Below, piece after piece: positions 56,397 to 64,000 of a DNA stretch of 64,000 nucleotides. The notes below the pieces were generated by a model that did no database searches, was not told the origin of the DNA, and saw only the letters and a program-made list of their open reading frames with translations. Source of the DNA: Sphingomonas japonica (lineage in GTDB: Bacteria > Pseudomonadota > Alphaproteobacteria > Sphingomonadales > Sphingomonadaceae); assembly GCF_006346325.1 (NCBI RefSeq), contig NZ_VDYR01000001.1:186001-250000 (forward strand). The letters are read 5' to 3'. Every line of letters begins with the position of its first letter. Position 1 is the first letter of the stretch. The translations under genes were made by a program, and so were the position numbers.

Positions 56397-57059
56397 TCAC
56401 CAGACGGTACCCAGGGATCGCATACTGCTGCACCCTGATCTCGTTACGATAATATGATCGTGAAGGATGATGTCGAGATGTCTCGCGCCCATGGCCAGCG
56501 CATGCGTAATGGCGACGTCGGCCTTGCTCGGCGTCGCGTCGCCGCTCGGGTGATTATGCGCGAGAATGATCCCATTGGCCCCCAACGCGAGCGCGCGCGC
56601 CAGAACCTCGCGGACGTGTAACGGGCATTGGTCCGTGGTGCCTCTTTGGAGCACTTCGGAACGGATCAGTTGGTTCCTCGAATCGAGGAACAAGGCGCGG
56701 AGCACTTCGATGCGTTCGCCGGCATGAAGCAAATGCAGATAATCATTGACCGCTTGCCAGTTGCCGAGTGGCAAGCGCTTGTCGATCTCCCGCCGAAGTG
56801 CTGCTTCGAATAGATTAGATAAAGCCCTGATGGCTTCGCGATCCCGCGCGGCTATCGGGCCGGACGTCTCGGCCGCGCCACCTGCCCCGAGGATGGCGGT
56901 CAGGCTACCAAAGCGATCTAGAAGCTGCTGTGCGCGCTGCTGTGGCTTGGCAGGGTCGATGAGATAAAGCGCCGCGCTGAGCGCCGCTATATCGTCTCGC
57001 TCGCCGCACTCGGCACCCTGCGCAGAGACCCGATCAGCAGCGTCAGAACGATCAGCCAT
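56397..57059 (-). CDS. radC: RadC/JAB-domain protein
   Basis: 220-residue member of the RadC family, JAB/MPN metalloproteases common in chromosomes and mobile elements. The JAMM motif is complete: a Glu upstream (RNQLIRSEVLQRG), HNHPSGDATPSKAD (H-x-H-x10-D). The N-terminal helix-hairpin part (QLLDRFGSLTAILGAG) is present. ATG 57059 gives a normal length; a longer frame to 57422 overlaps another gene. It overlaps the membrane protein gene by 73 bp. Its true biochemical role is unsettled in the literature. Confidence 0.88.
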   Translation of the reverse strand: MADRSDAADRVSAQGAECGERDDIAALSAALYLIDPAKPQQRAQQLLDRFGSLTAILGAGGAAETSGPIAARDREAIRALSNLFEAALRREIDKRLPLGNWQAVNDYLHLLHAGERIEVLRALFLDSRNQLIRSEVLQRGTTDQCPLHVREVLARALALGANGIILAHNHPSGDATPSKADVAITHALAMGARHLDIILHDHIIVTRSGCSSMRSLGTVW

Positions 57060-57400
57060 GTCCAGACTTGGAGCAGCAATGCGTAGGACCAGGCTGGCAT
57101 CGTCGGATCGAGAACGCGCGCAAGATGCGCGAGCACGCAGTCGATCTGCAGCCCCATTGCGATCGGTAGCCATAACCGCGTCGATCGCAGCGTCAGCCAG
57201 CAAAGCGCCGTCAGAAATGCCAGGTCCAGCAGCAACAAGCTCGGGTGCATCTGGTCGAGGTCGATGTCGATCGACACTACCGAATATGCCACCGAGTAGA
57301 TCACCAAGGTGCAGACCGCGCGCTTCTCGGCTCTGCCCCCCCGCTGGAACGCGAGCGCTCCAGCGGAGAGAAGCAGCACGTAGAAGGCGATCGCATACAC
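56987..57400 (-). CDS. four-helix membrane protein of unknown function
   Basis: 137-residue protein with about four hydrophobic helices: IAFYVLLLSAGALAF, AVCTLVIYSVAYSVVSI, LLLLDLAFLTALCWLTL and YALLLQVWTWLIVLTLLIGS. It overlaps the radC start by 73 bp in another frame and lies 26 bp after the previous gene's stop, so it is part of the same transcript. No family is recognised. Confidence 0.65.
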   Translation of the reverse strand: MYAIAFYVLLLSAGALAFQRGGRAEKRAVCTLVIYSVAYSVVSIDIDLDQMHPSLLLLDLAFLTALCWLTLRSTRLWLPIAMGLQIDCVLAHLARVLDPTMPAWSYALLLQVWTWLIVLTLLIGSLRRVPSAASETI

Positions 57401-57426
57401 CGCGATAGCTATGCATCCTCACCCGA

Positions 57427-57792
57427 TCAGCGCAACGTGCTCGCCTCCGGGAGTTCGCCGGTCGTGAAGATCATCGGAGCTTTCTCCGGGCAATCCGTGA
57501 TCGGACCCGCCGTTACTTGCAGTCCCATTTCCTCAACCTTCGCGCGAAGCCCGACATGCGCGGAACACATTTTGCGCCGCATTTCGAACCCCAGCGCAGT
57601 CGCATCACCAATCCTGTTGATGATGCCGGCACCCTCTCCGATGGGTAAATTGAGCTGCCCATGTGCGCGCATCAGCGTAGCGCCCAGCGCCAGCAGATGG
57701 GTAAGCGTCTCGTCGACCGCTGCCTCAGCAGGGATCAGCTTCGCTGCAACGTCATTCGCGATACGGTTCTTGATCTTCTCGCCCATTGGCAT
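57427..57792 (-). CDS. small protein between the LuxR-type regulator and membrane protein
   Basis: 121-residue soluble protein (MPMGEKIKNRIANDVAAKL, AVDETLTHLLALGATLMRAH, IGDATALGFEMRRKMCSAH, VTAGPITDCPE). Predicted mostly helical with two to three cysteines. The start at 57792 or 57786 lies inside the end of the LuxR-type gene (41-bp overlap). No family is recognised; adjacency to a regulator and a membrane protein suggests a signalling or structural partner. Confidence 0.55.
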   Translation of the reverse strand: MPMGEKIKNRIANDVAAKLIPAEAAVDETLTHLLALGATLMRAHGQLNLPIGEGAGIINRIGDATALGFEMRRKMCSAHVGLRAKVEEMGLQVTAGPITDCPEKAPMIFTTGELPEASTLR

Positions 57793-58333
57793 CGCCGTCC
57801 GCCACCTGCGTGGCAGCCCCCTTGTTCTTGCCGGGCGGTAAACCATCGATCGGAGAGAAGTAGGCTTCTCGCCCCACCACTATGATCCCCGTTACAATGA
57901 GCGGGGCGATCACAGCCGTGGCCAGCGCGATGAGCAGCTTCTTGCCTAAAGATAGTCGACCTACTCCTGGCAAAGTTTGGCCGACGGGAACCGGATGCCC
58001 CAAGTCGAAGCGTGCTAAAGTTTCTCGAACCTCGCTCGCTCTACCCCCGGGATTGATCGGCAGATCGCCCCCGACGTCTGGGCAGATTGGTGTGGTCGGG
58101 CCGTCCGTCTCAGCAATCGCTGGCGAGCCACTAGTGGTTTTCAGGGATGCCATAATGGCAGTCGCTTCCGACCGCGAACGGCTTCCCAGCGCGATCTTGG
58201 CGGCGGTGATATGACTTTCGACGGTATGGTGGGAGATGCTCAGCCGCCGACCAATTTCCTTGGAAGTCAGCCCTTGCGCCGAAAGGCTGAGGCACTGTTG
58301 CTGGCGTTCGGACGGCAGTTTAGGTCCGGGCAT
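57752..58333 (-). CDS. LuxR-type HTH regulator with a C-terminal membrane anchor
   Basis: 193 residues. N-terminal LuxR/FixJ helix-turn-helix at 5-60 (LSAQGLTSKEIGRRLSISHH, TVESHITAAKIALGSRSRSE). A flexible Pro/Gly linker follows, then one hydrophobic segment near 135-157 (LLIALATAVIAPLIVTGIIVV) and a 40-residue hydrophilic tail. The order puts the DNA-binding part in the cytosol and the tail outside. A membrane-bound LuxR domain without a receiver is unusual. GenBank-style naming would be helix-turn-helix regulator. Confidence 0.78.
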   Translation of the reverse strand: MPGPKLPSERQQQCLSLSAQGLTSKEIGRRLSISHHTVESHITAAKIALGSRSRSEATAIMASLKTTSGSPAIAETDGPTTPICPDVGGDLPINPGGRASEVRETLARFDLGHPVPVGQTLPGVGRLSLGKKLLIALATAVIAPLIVTGIIVVGREAYFSPIDGLPPGKNKGAATQVADGDANGREDQEPYRE

Positions 58334-58355
58334 GTCATCAGAGGTACGCCGCAGA

Positions 58356-58535
58356 TCAGTTCGTGTGAAGCGCCTCTTTACCTTGCTCGACGAGCCAGGC
58401 GGAAAGCCGATGATAGGCGAGGTCGAGGTGCGCGGCGATCTCGAAGTAACGAAGCTGGTCGGCGGTATCCCGGCAGCCGGCGATCCGATCGAGCAGATCG
58501 ACGGCCTCGGGGGCCGGATTAATTTGGATCAACAT
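58356..58535 (-). CDS. 59-residue small protein
   Basis: MLIQINPAPEAVDLLDRIAG, then CRDTADQLRYFEIAAHLDLA, YHRLSAWLVEQGKEALHTN. It is acidic-amphipathic and probably two helices. It ends 22 bp before the LuxR-type gene and starts 31 bp after the gene at 58567, on the same strand. Its codon use matches neighbours. It is too short for family assignment. Confidence 0.5.
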   Translation of the reverse strand: MLIQINPAPEAVDLLDRIAGCRDTADQLRYFEIAAHLDLAYHRLSAWLVEQGKEALHTN

Positions 58536-58566
58536 GCTCGCGCACGTAGGGCAGGAGCTTCGCTTT

Positions 58567-58926
58567 TCATATCGCTTTGCTCGGTTGTGGACACTTCTCG
58601 CCCATCGACGCGAGTTTCTGGATCTTGGCGAAAGCTTTGATGGTCTCAGGATAACCGCAATTCAGTGCGATGATCGACCATTGCGTCATAGCCTTGGTTC
58701 CACGCTCGTAATTGGATTGTGACTCGCTAAATCCATGCGCAATAGGGTCGCCGAGAATGCGCCACAGGGTATCGAACGGTTCGCGCCCCAAGCCGCTTGC
58801 CTCATGGAGGACCCATACCCCCCCGCCGGTTCCTCGCGCTTCAGACTTGTCGGCTGGCCGATAGATAGGCGACGTTGGCAAACCTTGTCGGTCGGTGTTC
58901 GTTTCTTCATTTTCGCTGGATTTCAT
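58567..58926 (-). CDS. small protein downstream of the DUF262 gene
   Basis: 119 residues. A polar N-terminus (MKSSENEETNTDRQGLPTSP) precedes a folded part (VWVLHEASGLGREPFDTLWR, then ILGDPIAHGFSESQSNYERG and WSIIALNCGYPETIKAFAKI). It starts 10 bp after the DUF262 gene ends, implying co-transcription. No family is recognised; it could be a partner of the DUF262 protein. Confidence 0.55.
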   Translation of the reverse strand: MKSSENEETNTDRQGLPTSPIYRPADKSEARGTGGGVWVLHEASGLGREPFDTLWRILGDPIAHGFSESQSNYERGTKAMTQWSIIALNCGYPETIKAFAKIQKLASMGEKCPQPSKAI

Positions 58927-58936
58927 GTTGATCGCC

Positions 58937-60703
58937 TCATGCGACTTCGTCGATTATCAGGAAGCGCTGTAGCGCCTTCTTCATGATATCCTCCCGCGCT
59001 TCTAGAAACTCCAAGAAAGCCTCGGGTTCCCACAAAGAGGGATCGTCGGGGATCATGTGGCGCTCGCGGAAGCTGTGTCCGCGGTCTTCGAGCCATGGTG
59101 CAAGTGCACCATCGGACTTGTTGAGGTTCTCCCGGTCGATCAGCAGCTGCAAATTGCCGAGCCGATTTGCCGACGCTCGGATGCGTTCGATAACAGCTCC
59201 TGGCACCCCGCGCTCGCGAAGCGCGCGTTCGCTGAGCGATGCAGTGGAGACGACATGATCAACATGGTAGCGCGCCCGGAACTGGCGACCATCGTACAGC
59301 ATGCTCAGCGCCAGGCTAGTTTGCTTCGAGCCATAGTTCATGCCCAAGAGCCGCTTCACGCCCTCCTCATCGAACGCGATGTAGCGGTTTCTTCTAGTGC
59401 GCAGATCGCGCGCCAGCTCTCTCAGCGGGAAGTCGCGGCTTGTGCGGCTCGCCTCCCGGATGGTGTCACGGCACGCAGCAATTGTCTGATCTGAGTTGCC
59501 ACCGAATACGCCATTGATCAGCGATGAGAATAGCCACCGGCGGATGCGTTCGCGATTGTTCACATCGAATGAGGAGGTGCCGTCGAGCGAATGGCCATCA
59601 AGCCGCGAGAGGTAATAGGCAATCGGGATGATTGTGTTGGTGCTGGTGAGCATATTGCTATCGAGCCCGAACCGAGCTGCCAGCGCCACGGCGCCTTCAA
59701 GCGAGCGCCGGACCAGCGGCCAGTTTTCGCGCATCACGTCCATATTGTGCGCGTTGAAATTAGCCACGCTGTAGACCGTCGGCAGCTCGGACAGCACCAG
59801 ACATGCCCGCATCACCAGATCCTTGTCGAACGAGAACTCGCTGCCCATGCCCTTGTTGAGGCGGTTCACGAGCCCCAGAACTTCCTCGCGGACGTAGTTG
59901 TCGCCCCATGTGGTCGTGACGACCGACATCAGTAGATCAGCTTTTGACAGCTTTGTGCCGCCGTCATTGGCTCGAATGAAGATTGCCAGCACGCGCTCGA
60001 TGTCCTGGCTGGTCTCGACGTGGAACGAGACCGGCCGATCGAGCCAGATGCGCTGGTGAAGGCGGCGAAGGTTGGCCTCCGCGACGACAAGCTGGTCCGT
60101 TGTTACACGGTCACCGGCCGCAACAAATCGCTGGTCCATATACGATGCAAGTCGCTCCTCATGCTCAAGGTCGAGGATATCGCCGATCTTGATCCAGAGA
60201 TGCCGGTGATCGCTCCGCGGCGCGACGTCAGAGAACTTGATACCGTATCGGTTGGCGGTGACCTCGTCATCATTATCGAACGCTTCTGGATCCTGAAACA
60301 GGTCGAGATACAGATGGTGCGCCCGAAAGCTGGCGGCCTTGTCACGCCGGCCGTAGCGCTGGCGCGACGTATAACTGCCCCGCAGACCGATAAGTAGGGA
60401 AGTCAGGCGCTGCTGTCCGTCAAGGACAAACATGACATCGCGGCCATCTGGCTCAACCTTGTCGTTCCACGGCTCGCCTTGGCGATAGCGCTCATTGAAC
60501 TTGAAGATGCTCCAATTGCGGCGATTATCTCGCTCGACAGACCAGAACAGGAAGCTGCTAATCGGGTAGCCTTGCAAAAGACTGTCGAAGAGACTGACGA
60601 TCGCTTCCTGCTTCCAGACGTAGGGGCGCTGGATCGCGGGGAGAAACAGCGACTGATTCACACGGGAAATCGCATCGGCGATGGTGATCGACTGGTAGGA
60701 CAT
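58937..60703 (-). CDS. DUF262 domain protein with C-terminal HNH-like region (GmrSD-type)
   Basis: 588-residue protein. DUF262 (ParB/Srx-like) signatures are LPAIQRPYVWKQEAIVSLFDS near residues 21-41, GYPISSFLFW and FVLDGQQRLTSLL near 92-104. The C-terminal part has YHVDHVVSTASL and LGNLQLLIDRENLNKSD, reminiscent of the DUF1524 H-N-H motif of GmrSD nucleases. Relatives include type IV restriction enzymes acting on modified phage DNA and anti-phage proteins. ATG 60703 (MSYQSITIADAI) is used; ATG 60733 is possible. Confidence 0.83.
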   Translation of the reverse strand: MSYQSITIADAISRVNQSLFLPAIQRPYVWKQEAIVSLFDSLLQGYPISSFLFWSVERDNRRNWSIFKFNERYRQGEPWNDKVEPDGRDVMFVLDGQQRLTSLLIGLRGSYTSRQRYGRRDKAASFRAHHLYLDLFQDPEAFDNDDEVTANRYGIKFSDVAPRSDHRHLWIKIGDILDLEHEERLASYMDQRFVAAGDRVTTDQLVVAEANLRRLHQRIWLDRPVSFHVETSQDIERVLAIFIRANDGGTKLSKADLLMSVVTTTWGDNYVREEVLGLVNRLNKGMGSEFSFDKDLVMRACLVLSELPTVYSVANFNAHNMDVMRENWPLVRRSLEGAVALAARFGLDSNMLTSTNTIIPIAYYLSRLDGHSLDGTSSFDVNNRERIRRWLFSSLINGVFGGNSDQTIAACRDTIREASRTSRDFPLRELARDLRTRRNRYIAFDEEGVKRLLGMNYGSKQTSLALSMLYDGRQFRARYHVDHVVSTASLSERALRERGVPGAVIERIRASANRLGNLQLLIDRENLNKSDGALAPWLEDRGHSFRERHMIPDDPSLWEPEAFLEFLEAREDIMKKALQRFLIIDEVA

Positions 60704-61669
60704 GCGCACGCTCCGGTAAGCGGACGGCGTCATTGTTCCGGTGCCGCCCCTTTTTCTGAGGAAGGAGGCGACACCCGAAACCGGGAGTTCGAAACTCGCA
60801 GCAACCCACGAGCGCGGACGCCTTTGGACCCCGAAGAGCCTTGGACATGCGCGCCCGCCTCCCGGTCGAACGGGTCGACCAGGGCGGCTGCTGGAGAGGT
60901 TTCGACGCCTTAGCCCGCGGGTTCACGCGGGTTGGCACATCGATGGCAGAGCTCGCGATACGCCGCAACCATCGTAGTGAACGCTATGCGGCTGCATGTG
61001 TGGTGGATACCGGAAGTCCTAGAAGGGGCGAACGGCTTTGATCCGGGTGCCGCCTATCGGCGGCAGGTTAAATCAGCCTGAGCCATCCGCCGGTCCGGGG
61101 TAGGCCAGAAATTGGTGAATTCATGCACCAGCACTGGAGAGACGGGACATTTGCCTGTCTGCTATTGGGCGATGATCGGCGCGATCGAAATTTCGTTCGG
61201 GCGGCAGGGGGGCGGATCGACCGCTTTGGGTGGGAAGCGGGCCGTCCGCTATCGGGCGGCGCTCGCGGTCAGTTGCCGTTTGTTCAGGTTTCCGCTGCGC
61301 GTCCAAAGAAACCGTTGCGGAAAATGCGGTAGGTTTGAGCAATGCGGGTACCCTCGTCGAACAGGCCGTGGCAACCTCTCGGCGCGGCGACATCCCGGGA
61401 GTACTGGCGCTTTATCCTCTCGCCAGCGCGAGACGTCGTCGCCGGTGACCGGTCGTCACGCAGCAGCGGAACGCCGCGTAAGGCGATATAGACATCCAAA
61501 ATACCACCCGGGCCACCGCAGTTGCCAGGCTAGTTTCGGTCGGCTGGCTTCCCGAGCAATACTCTTGACCAATCCGTCAGGCGGACTAGATTTGTTCCCT
61601 GGTCCCGATCTGGACGTCTGGTCAGCCATCCCCGGCGACCGGGTCAAGGTCTGGGCGTGGAGGTGCGTC
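60704..61669. other. 966 bp without a recognisable gene
   Basis: The stretch between the leftward DUF262 gene and the rightward DUF2384 antitoxin has many short frames on both strands but none with family similarity, a good start or sensible composition. It should contain the two divergent promoters. A small frame at 60847-61041 (MRARLPVERVDQGG..., 64 codons) cannot be excluded. Confidence 0.5.
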
Positions 61670-62059
61670 ATGGTGGAGATCGCGCCCGGTGCTCGAACGA
61701 GCACTGGGCCTTCCGGGATTCCGGCCGAGCTTGAGGCCTTCTTTACGATCGCCGATCGATGGCGACTCTCGACCGACGACCAGATCAGGCTTCTAGGCTC
61801 GCCCGGCAGGTCGACGTTCTTCAAGTGGAAGAAGGAGGGCGGCTCGCTGCCCGCGGACACCGTCGAGCGGATATCGCACCTCCTGAACGTCTGGAAGTCG
61901 CTGCGCATCCTGTTCACCATTGACGAGCGGGCGGAGCAGTGGGTGCGGCGCCCCAACGAGTTCTTCGACGGCGAGGCGGCAATCGACGTCATGCTCCATG
62001 GTGGCGTCTCCGACATCTACCGCGTCCGGCAGTACCTCGATGCCCAGCGGGGAGGCTGA
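61670..62059 (+). CDS. DUF2384 (Xre/MbcA/ParS-type) antitoxin
   Basis: 129 residues. An Xre-like HTH (RWRLSTDDQIRLLGSPGRST, then FFKWKKEGGSLPADTVERIS) is followed by the DUF2384 C-terminal domain (RRPNEFFDGEAAIDVMLHGG, VSDIYRVRQYLDAQRGG). These antitoxins pair with RES toxins and repress their own promoter. GGAGG at 61659-61663 fixes ATG 61670; the long upstream open frame has no similarity. Its stop lies 20 bp inside the toxin gene. Confidence 0.9.
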   Translation: MVEIAPGARTSTGPSGIPAELEAFFTIADRWRLSTDDQIRLLGSPGRSTFFKWKKEGGSLPADTVERISHLLNVWKSLRILFTIDERAEQWVRRPNEFFDGEAAIDVMLHGGVSDIYRVRQYLDAQRGG

Positions 62060-62753
62060 GTTCGCAAGGGTCGACATCGCGATCGACCTGTTCCGCCTAA
62101 TCCCGTCGCGGTTCCCGCCCGTGGAAGTCTATAACGGGATCGTCGCCAACGACAGGGTCGATGAGCTGGCGGAGGTCGAGACGCGCACGAACCCGCGGCT
62201 GCGGTCGGAGAGCCGGTTGCTGCAGGCTGCGGGAGGCCCGCGTCCACCGCAGTTGCAAAACTGGAACCTCGCCCCTTTCAAGTACCTTAATCCTGAGGGA
62301 AGCCGCTTTTTCGGGCCGGCGAGGCCGGCGCTTGAGATGGCGGAGGACAGGCAGACCGCTCTCGCCGTCTCGGTCGAGAGGCGGCAGCGCTTCCTCGCGC
62401 GGACGGGTGAACCGCCGATCGGACTCGACATGCGTATGCTGAAGACGCCGGTCTGCGGGCAGTTCCTCGACCTGCGCCATGTACCTGCCGACGCGAGCCA
62501 TGATGACCGGCGCCGGATCGGCGACAGGATCGCTGACGGTGTCGACGGCATACTCTACCGGCCGCCGGAGCGTCCGAGCGCAATGTGCGTCGCCGTCCTG
62601 CGCGGCGAGACGCTGGGCCACTCAATCCAGACCGTGCACTACCGCTTCGTCTGGAACGGCTCGTGCGTCGACACGCTCTATGCGTTCGACGGAGAAGGGA
62701 GGGAGATTCCGGCCGATATCCTCGGCTCCGTCGTGGACGCGCTGGCCGCTTAG
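62040..62753 (+). CDS. RES-domain toxin
   Basis: 237-residue RES-family protein; relatives (MbcT, Res) degrade NAD+. LFRLIPSRFPPVEVYNG near residues 16-32 holds the conserved Arg, GSRFFGPARPALEMAEDRQTA near 95 corresponds to the fold's central motif, and ADGVDGILYRPPERPSAMCV to the C-terminal one. The Glu usually found right after TAL is not at its normal place (TALAVSVER), so activity needs testing. ATG 62040 (GGGGAGGC lies downstream, none upstream) relies on coupling to the overlapping antitoxin. Confidence 0.82.
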   Translation: MPSGEAEFARVDIAIDLFRLIPSRFPPVEVYNGIVANDRVDELAEVETRTNPRLRSESRLLQAAGGPRPPQLQNWNLAPFKYLNPEGSRFFGPARPALEMAEDRQTALAVSVERRQRFLARTGEPPIGLDMRMLKTPVCGQFLDLRHVPADASHDDRRRIGDRIADGVDGILYRPPERPSAMCVAVLRGETLGHSIQTVHYRFVWNGSCVDTLYAFDGEGREIPADILGSVVDALAA

Positions 62754-63183
62754 CCGATCGGTCGCGACGGTGGTCATCCCGACAACGCAACGGTCTCGCG
62801 GCGGGGCCAGTGCCGAGGCGTTCCTCGCGGCGCCCGATAGGGAGATCGGGACCGAACCGGTCGCGCCCTGACTACAGCACCCCCTGCACGCGTGCGCGAT
62901 CGAGAAGGGGCTCGTTCCGAGGAAAGCCATGCCCGAGACCCTCCTGAACTCGGCGCAGATCGACGCGCGAGCGAGCAATCGCCCTAGTGAAGGGGGCCAG
63001 GACTAGGGCAGGCCGTCACCTGAAAGGCCAAGCCTGCGGAAGCGCGCTTGGAGGGCATCCGTCCCGCATGGTATCCGTCGCGACCAAGCCGGTCGACACT
63101 GGCACCAACCGCCAGGACGTCACGTATGCATCCAGCCAGAGTGAACGCAACCCCAGTTCAAATCGAATGCCGGGAGGTGTCCA
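62754..63183. other. 430 bp without a recognisable gene
   Basis: Between the RES toxin and the dGTPase-type gene. Short frames exist (one ending TAG near 63006 containing KGLVPRKAMPETLLNSAQID) but none has a convincing start or similarity. It probably carries the promoter of the dGTPase gene. Confidence 0.5.
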
Positions 63184-64000
63184 TTGTCCTGGCTTGACCG
63201 GCGCGAGGGATGGAGCCCTCAGGCTGAGGACGCGCGCGACGAGGCGGCGGTCGACTACGCGCGGGTCATCCATTCCGCCTCGTTCCGGCGGCTGCAGGGC
63301 AAGACGCAGATCCTTAACCTTGGCGATGGCGACTTCTACCGCACGCGGTTGACCCACTCGATCGAGGTCGCCCAGATCGCCGGCGGCATCGCGCGGCAGC
63401 TCCAAAAGGATTTCCCCGAGCATTCCGCGCAGCCCTCGATCCCCGACCTGAGCCTGATCCAGGCGATCGGCGCGACACACGATCTCGGACACCCACCCTT
63501 CGGCCACGGCGGCGAGGTCGCCCTCAACTACTGCATGCGCGACGCGGGCGGGTTTGAGGGGAACGGCCAGACGCTGCGCATAGTCGCTAGGCTGGAACGC
63601 TTCTCCACCGACGCCGGCGCGAACCTGACCCGTCGCACGCTCCTCGGCGTGCTCAAGTATCCCGCCGCCTTCTCGGTCGTCGCCAGCACCGATCAGGACA
63701 TGAAGCCACGGCTGGCCACCGGCACCACCGCCGTGCACTTGATCGACCGGAAGGCGTCGAAGCCGCCGAAGTGCTATCTCGACGCCGAGGCCGACGTCGT
63801 CGACTGGATGCTCAGGACGCTGGGCGATGCGGACCGAGATCGCTTCGTCCGCTGGAAGGCCGTCGACGGCGGGCACGGCAAGACGCTCCACAAGTCGTTC
63901 GACTGCACGATCATGGACGTCGCCGACGACATCGCGTTCGGCGTGCACGACCTCGAGGACGCGCTCGCGCTGAGGCTGATGGACGAGAGGGACATCTGCG
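63184..64000 (+). CDS. dgt: dGTPase-family HD-domain triphosphohydrolase, 3' end missing
   Basis: The frame begins at TTG 63184 after GGGAGG (63172-63177) and is still open at the window edge (272 codons). RVIHSASFRRLQGKTQIL and FYRTRLTHSIEVAQIAGGI carry the first HD-domain ligands, and GATHDLGHPPFGHGGEVALN the HD pair. ADDIAFGVHDLEDAL near the end is the conserved Asp region. The family hydrolyses dGTP or other dNTPs; some members deplete dNTPs in anti-phage defence. The copy here lies next to a RES-Xre pair and a DUF262 gene. Confidence 0.87.
   Translation, partial: MSWLDRREGWSPQAEDARDEAAVDYARVIHSASFRRLQGKTQILNLGDGDFYRTRLTHSIEVAQIAGGIARQLQKDFPEHSAQPSIPDLSLIQAIGATHDLGHPPFGHGGEVALNYCMRDAGGFEGNGQTLRIVARLERFSTDAGANLTRRTLLGVLKYPAAFSVVASTDQDMKPRLATGTTAVHLIDRKASKPPKCYLDAEADVVDWMLRTLGDADRDRFVRWKAVDGGHGKTLHKSFDCTIMDVADDIAFGVHDLEDALALRLMDERDIC

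Noticed and set aside
61121..61393. 90-codon reverse frame in the gap left of the antitoxin
   Set aside because: No ribosome site or domain; composition looks like translated intergenic DNA.
61112..61669. Long N-terminal extension of the DUF2384 antitoxin frame
   Set aside because: Residues upstream of MVEIAPGART have no similarity or sensible composition, and a strong GGAGG lies just before ATG 61670.
50228..64000. Second attachment-site copy (tRNA 3' end) marking the right end of the element
   Set aside because: No repeat of the tRNA-Ala T-arm/acceptor core was found by reading this interval; the end may be outside the window.

Overview
The window is chromosomal DNA from a high-GC alphaproteobacterium, most likely a sphingomonad (Sphingomonadaceae). 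Pointers are the dense GC-rich coding, a TrcR-type (DUF1013) regulator, the str-S10-spc-alpha ribosomal order with adk between secY and rpsM, a protein carrying the SWFGD motif, and short inverted repeats built on CTTCGACAAGCTCAG. The genus is inferred from these features, not from any search.

Layout. 1-9 kb: the 3' end of trcR, then mixed housekeeping and envelope genes: dienelactone hydrolase, glutathione transferase, carboxylesterase, a lipoprotein M15 peptidase divergent from an RluA-type pseudouridine synthase, arfB, a GAF/MsrC protein, a proline-rich exported protein, an M28 peptidase and a universal stress protein. 9-15 kb: pdhC (E2) and lpdA (E3) of pyruvate dehydrogenase, separated by a small membrane protein, a thioesterase and a Phd/PIN toxin-antitoxin pair, followed by a class IV aminotransferase coupled to a sulfotransferase-like gene. 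15-17 kb: small envelope and stress genes. 17.2-39.8 kb: the translation super-cluster rpsL-rpsG-fusA-tuf, a four-gene PadR cassette, then rpsJ through rplO, secY, adk, rpsM, rpsK, rpoA and rplQ, with a few internal hairpins or terminators. 39.8-50.1 kb: prolyl oligopeptidase, lipoprotein, guaA, tRNA-Gly, 3-hydroxybutyrate dehydrogenase with a patatin, YpfJ-type peptidase, GNAT, CurA-like reductase and the SWFGD protein.

From 50.15 kb to the right edge the DNA has the character of an integrated element. A tyrosine recombinase abuts the 3' end of tRNA-Ala(CGC). Next come an XRE-type regulator flanked by two copies of a palindromic operator-like site, an AT-richer gene of unknown function, and a complete IS3-family element (about 1.2 kb, 4-bp target duplication, frameshifted orfA). 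A decayed stretch follows, with an IS5-type remnant and two abutting hairpins. Then comes a compact leftward run of eight genes: DUF262/HNH protein, two small unknowns, a membrane-anchored LuxR-type regulator, an unknown, a four-helix membrane protein, RadC and YedK/HMCES. The right end holds a DUF2384 antitoxin with a RES toxin and the start of a dGTPase-family gene. No second attachment site was seen, so the element probably runs past the window.

The accessory region combines nucleotide- or NAD-depleting enzymes (RES, dGTPase), a DUF262-type nuclease candidate and DNA-damage proteins (RadC, YedK). That suits a defence or stability island, but only the family assignments are well supported; the joint role is inference.
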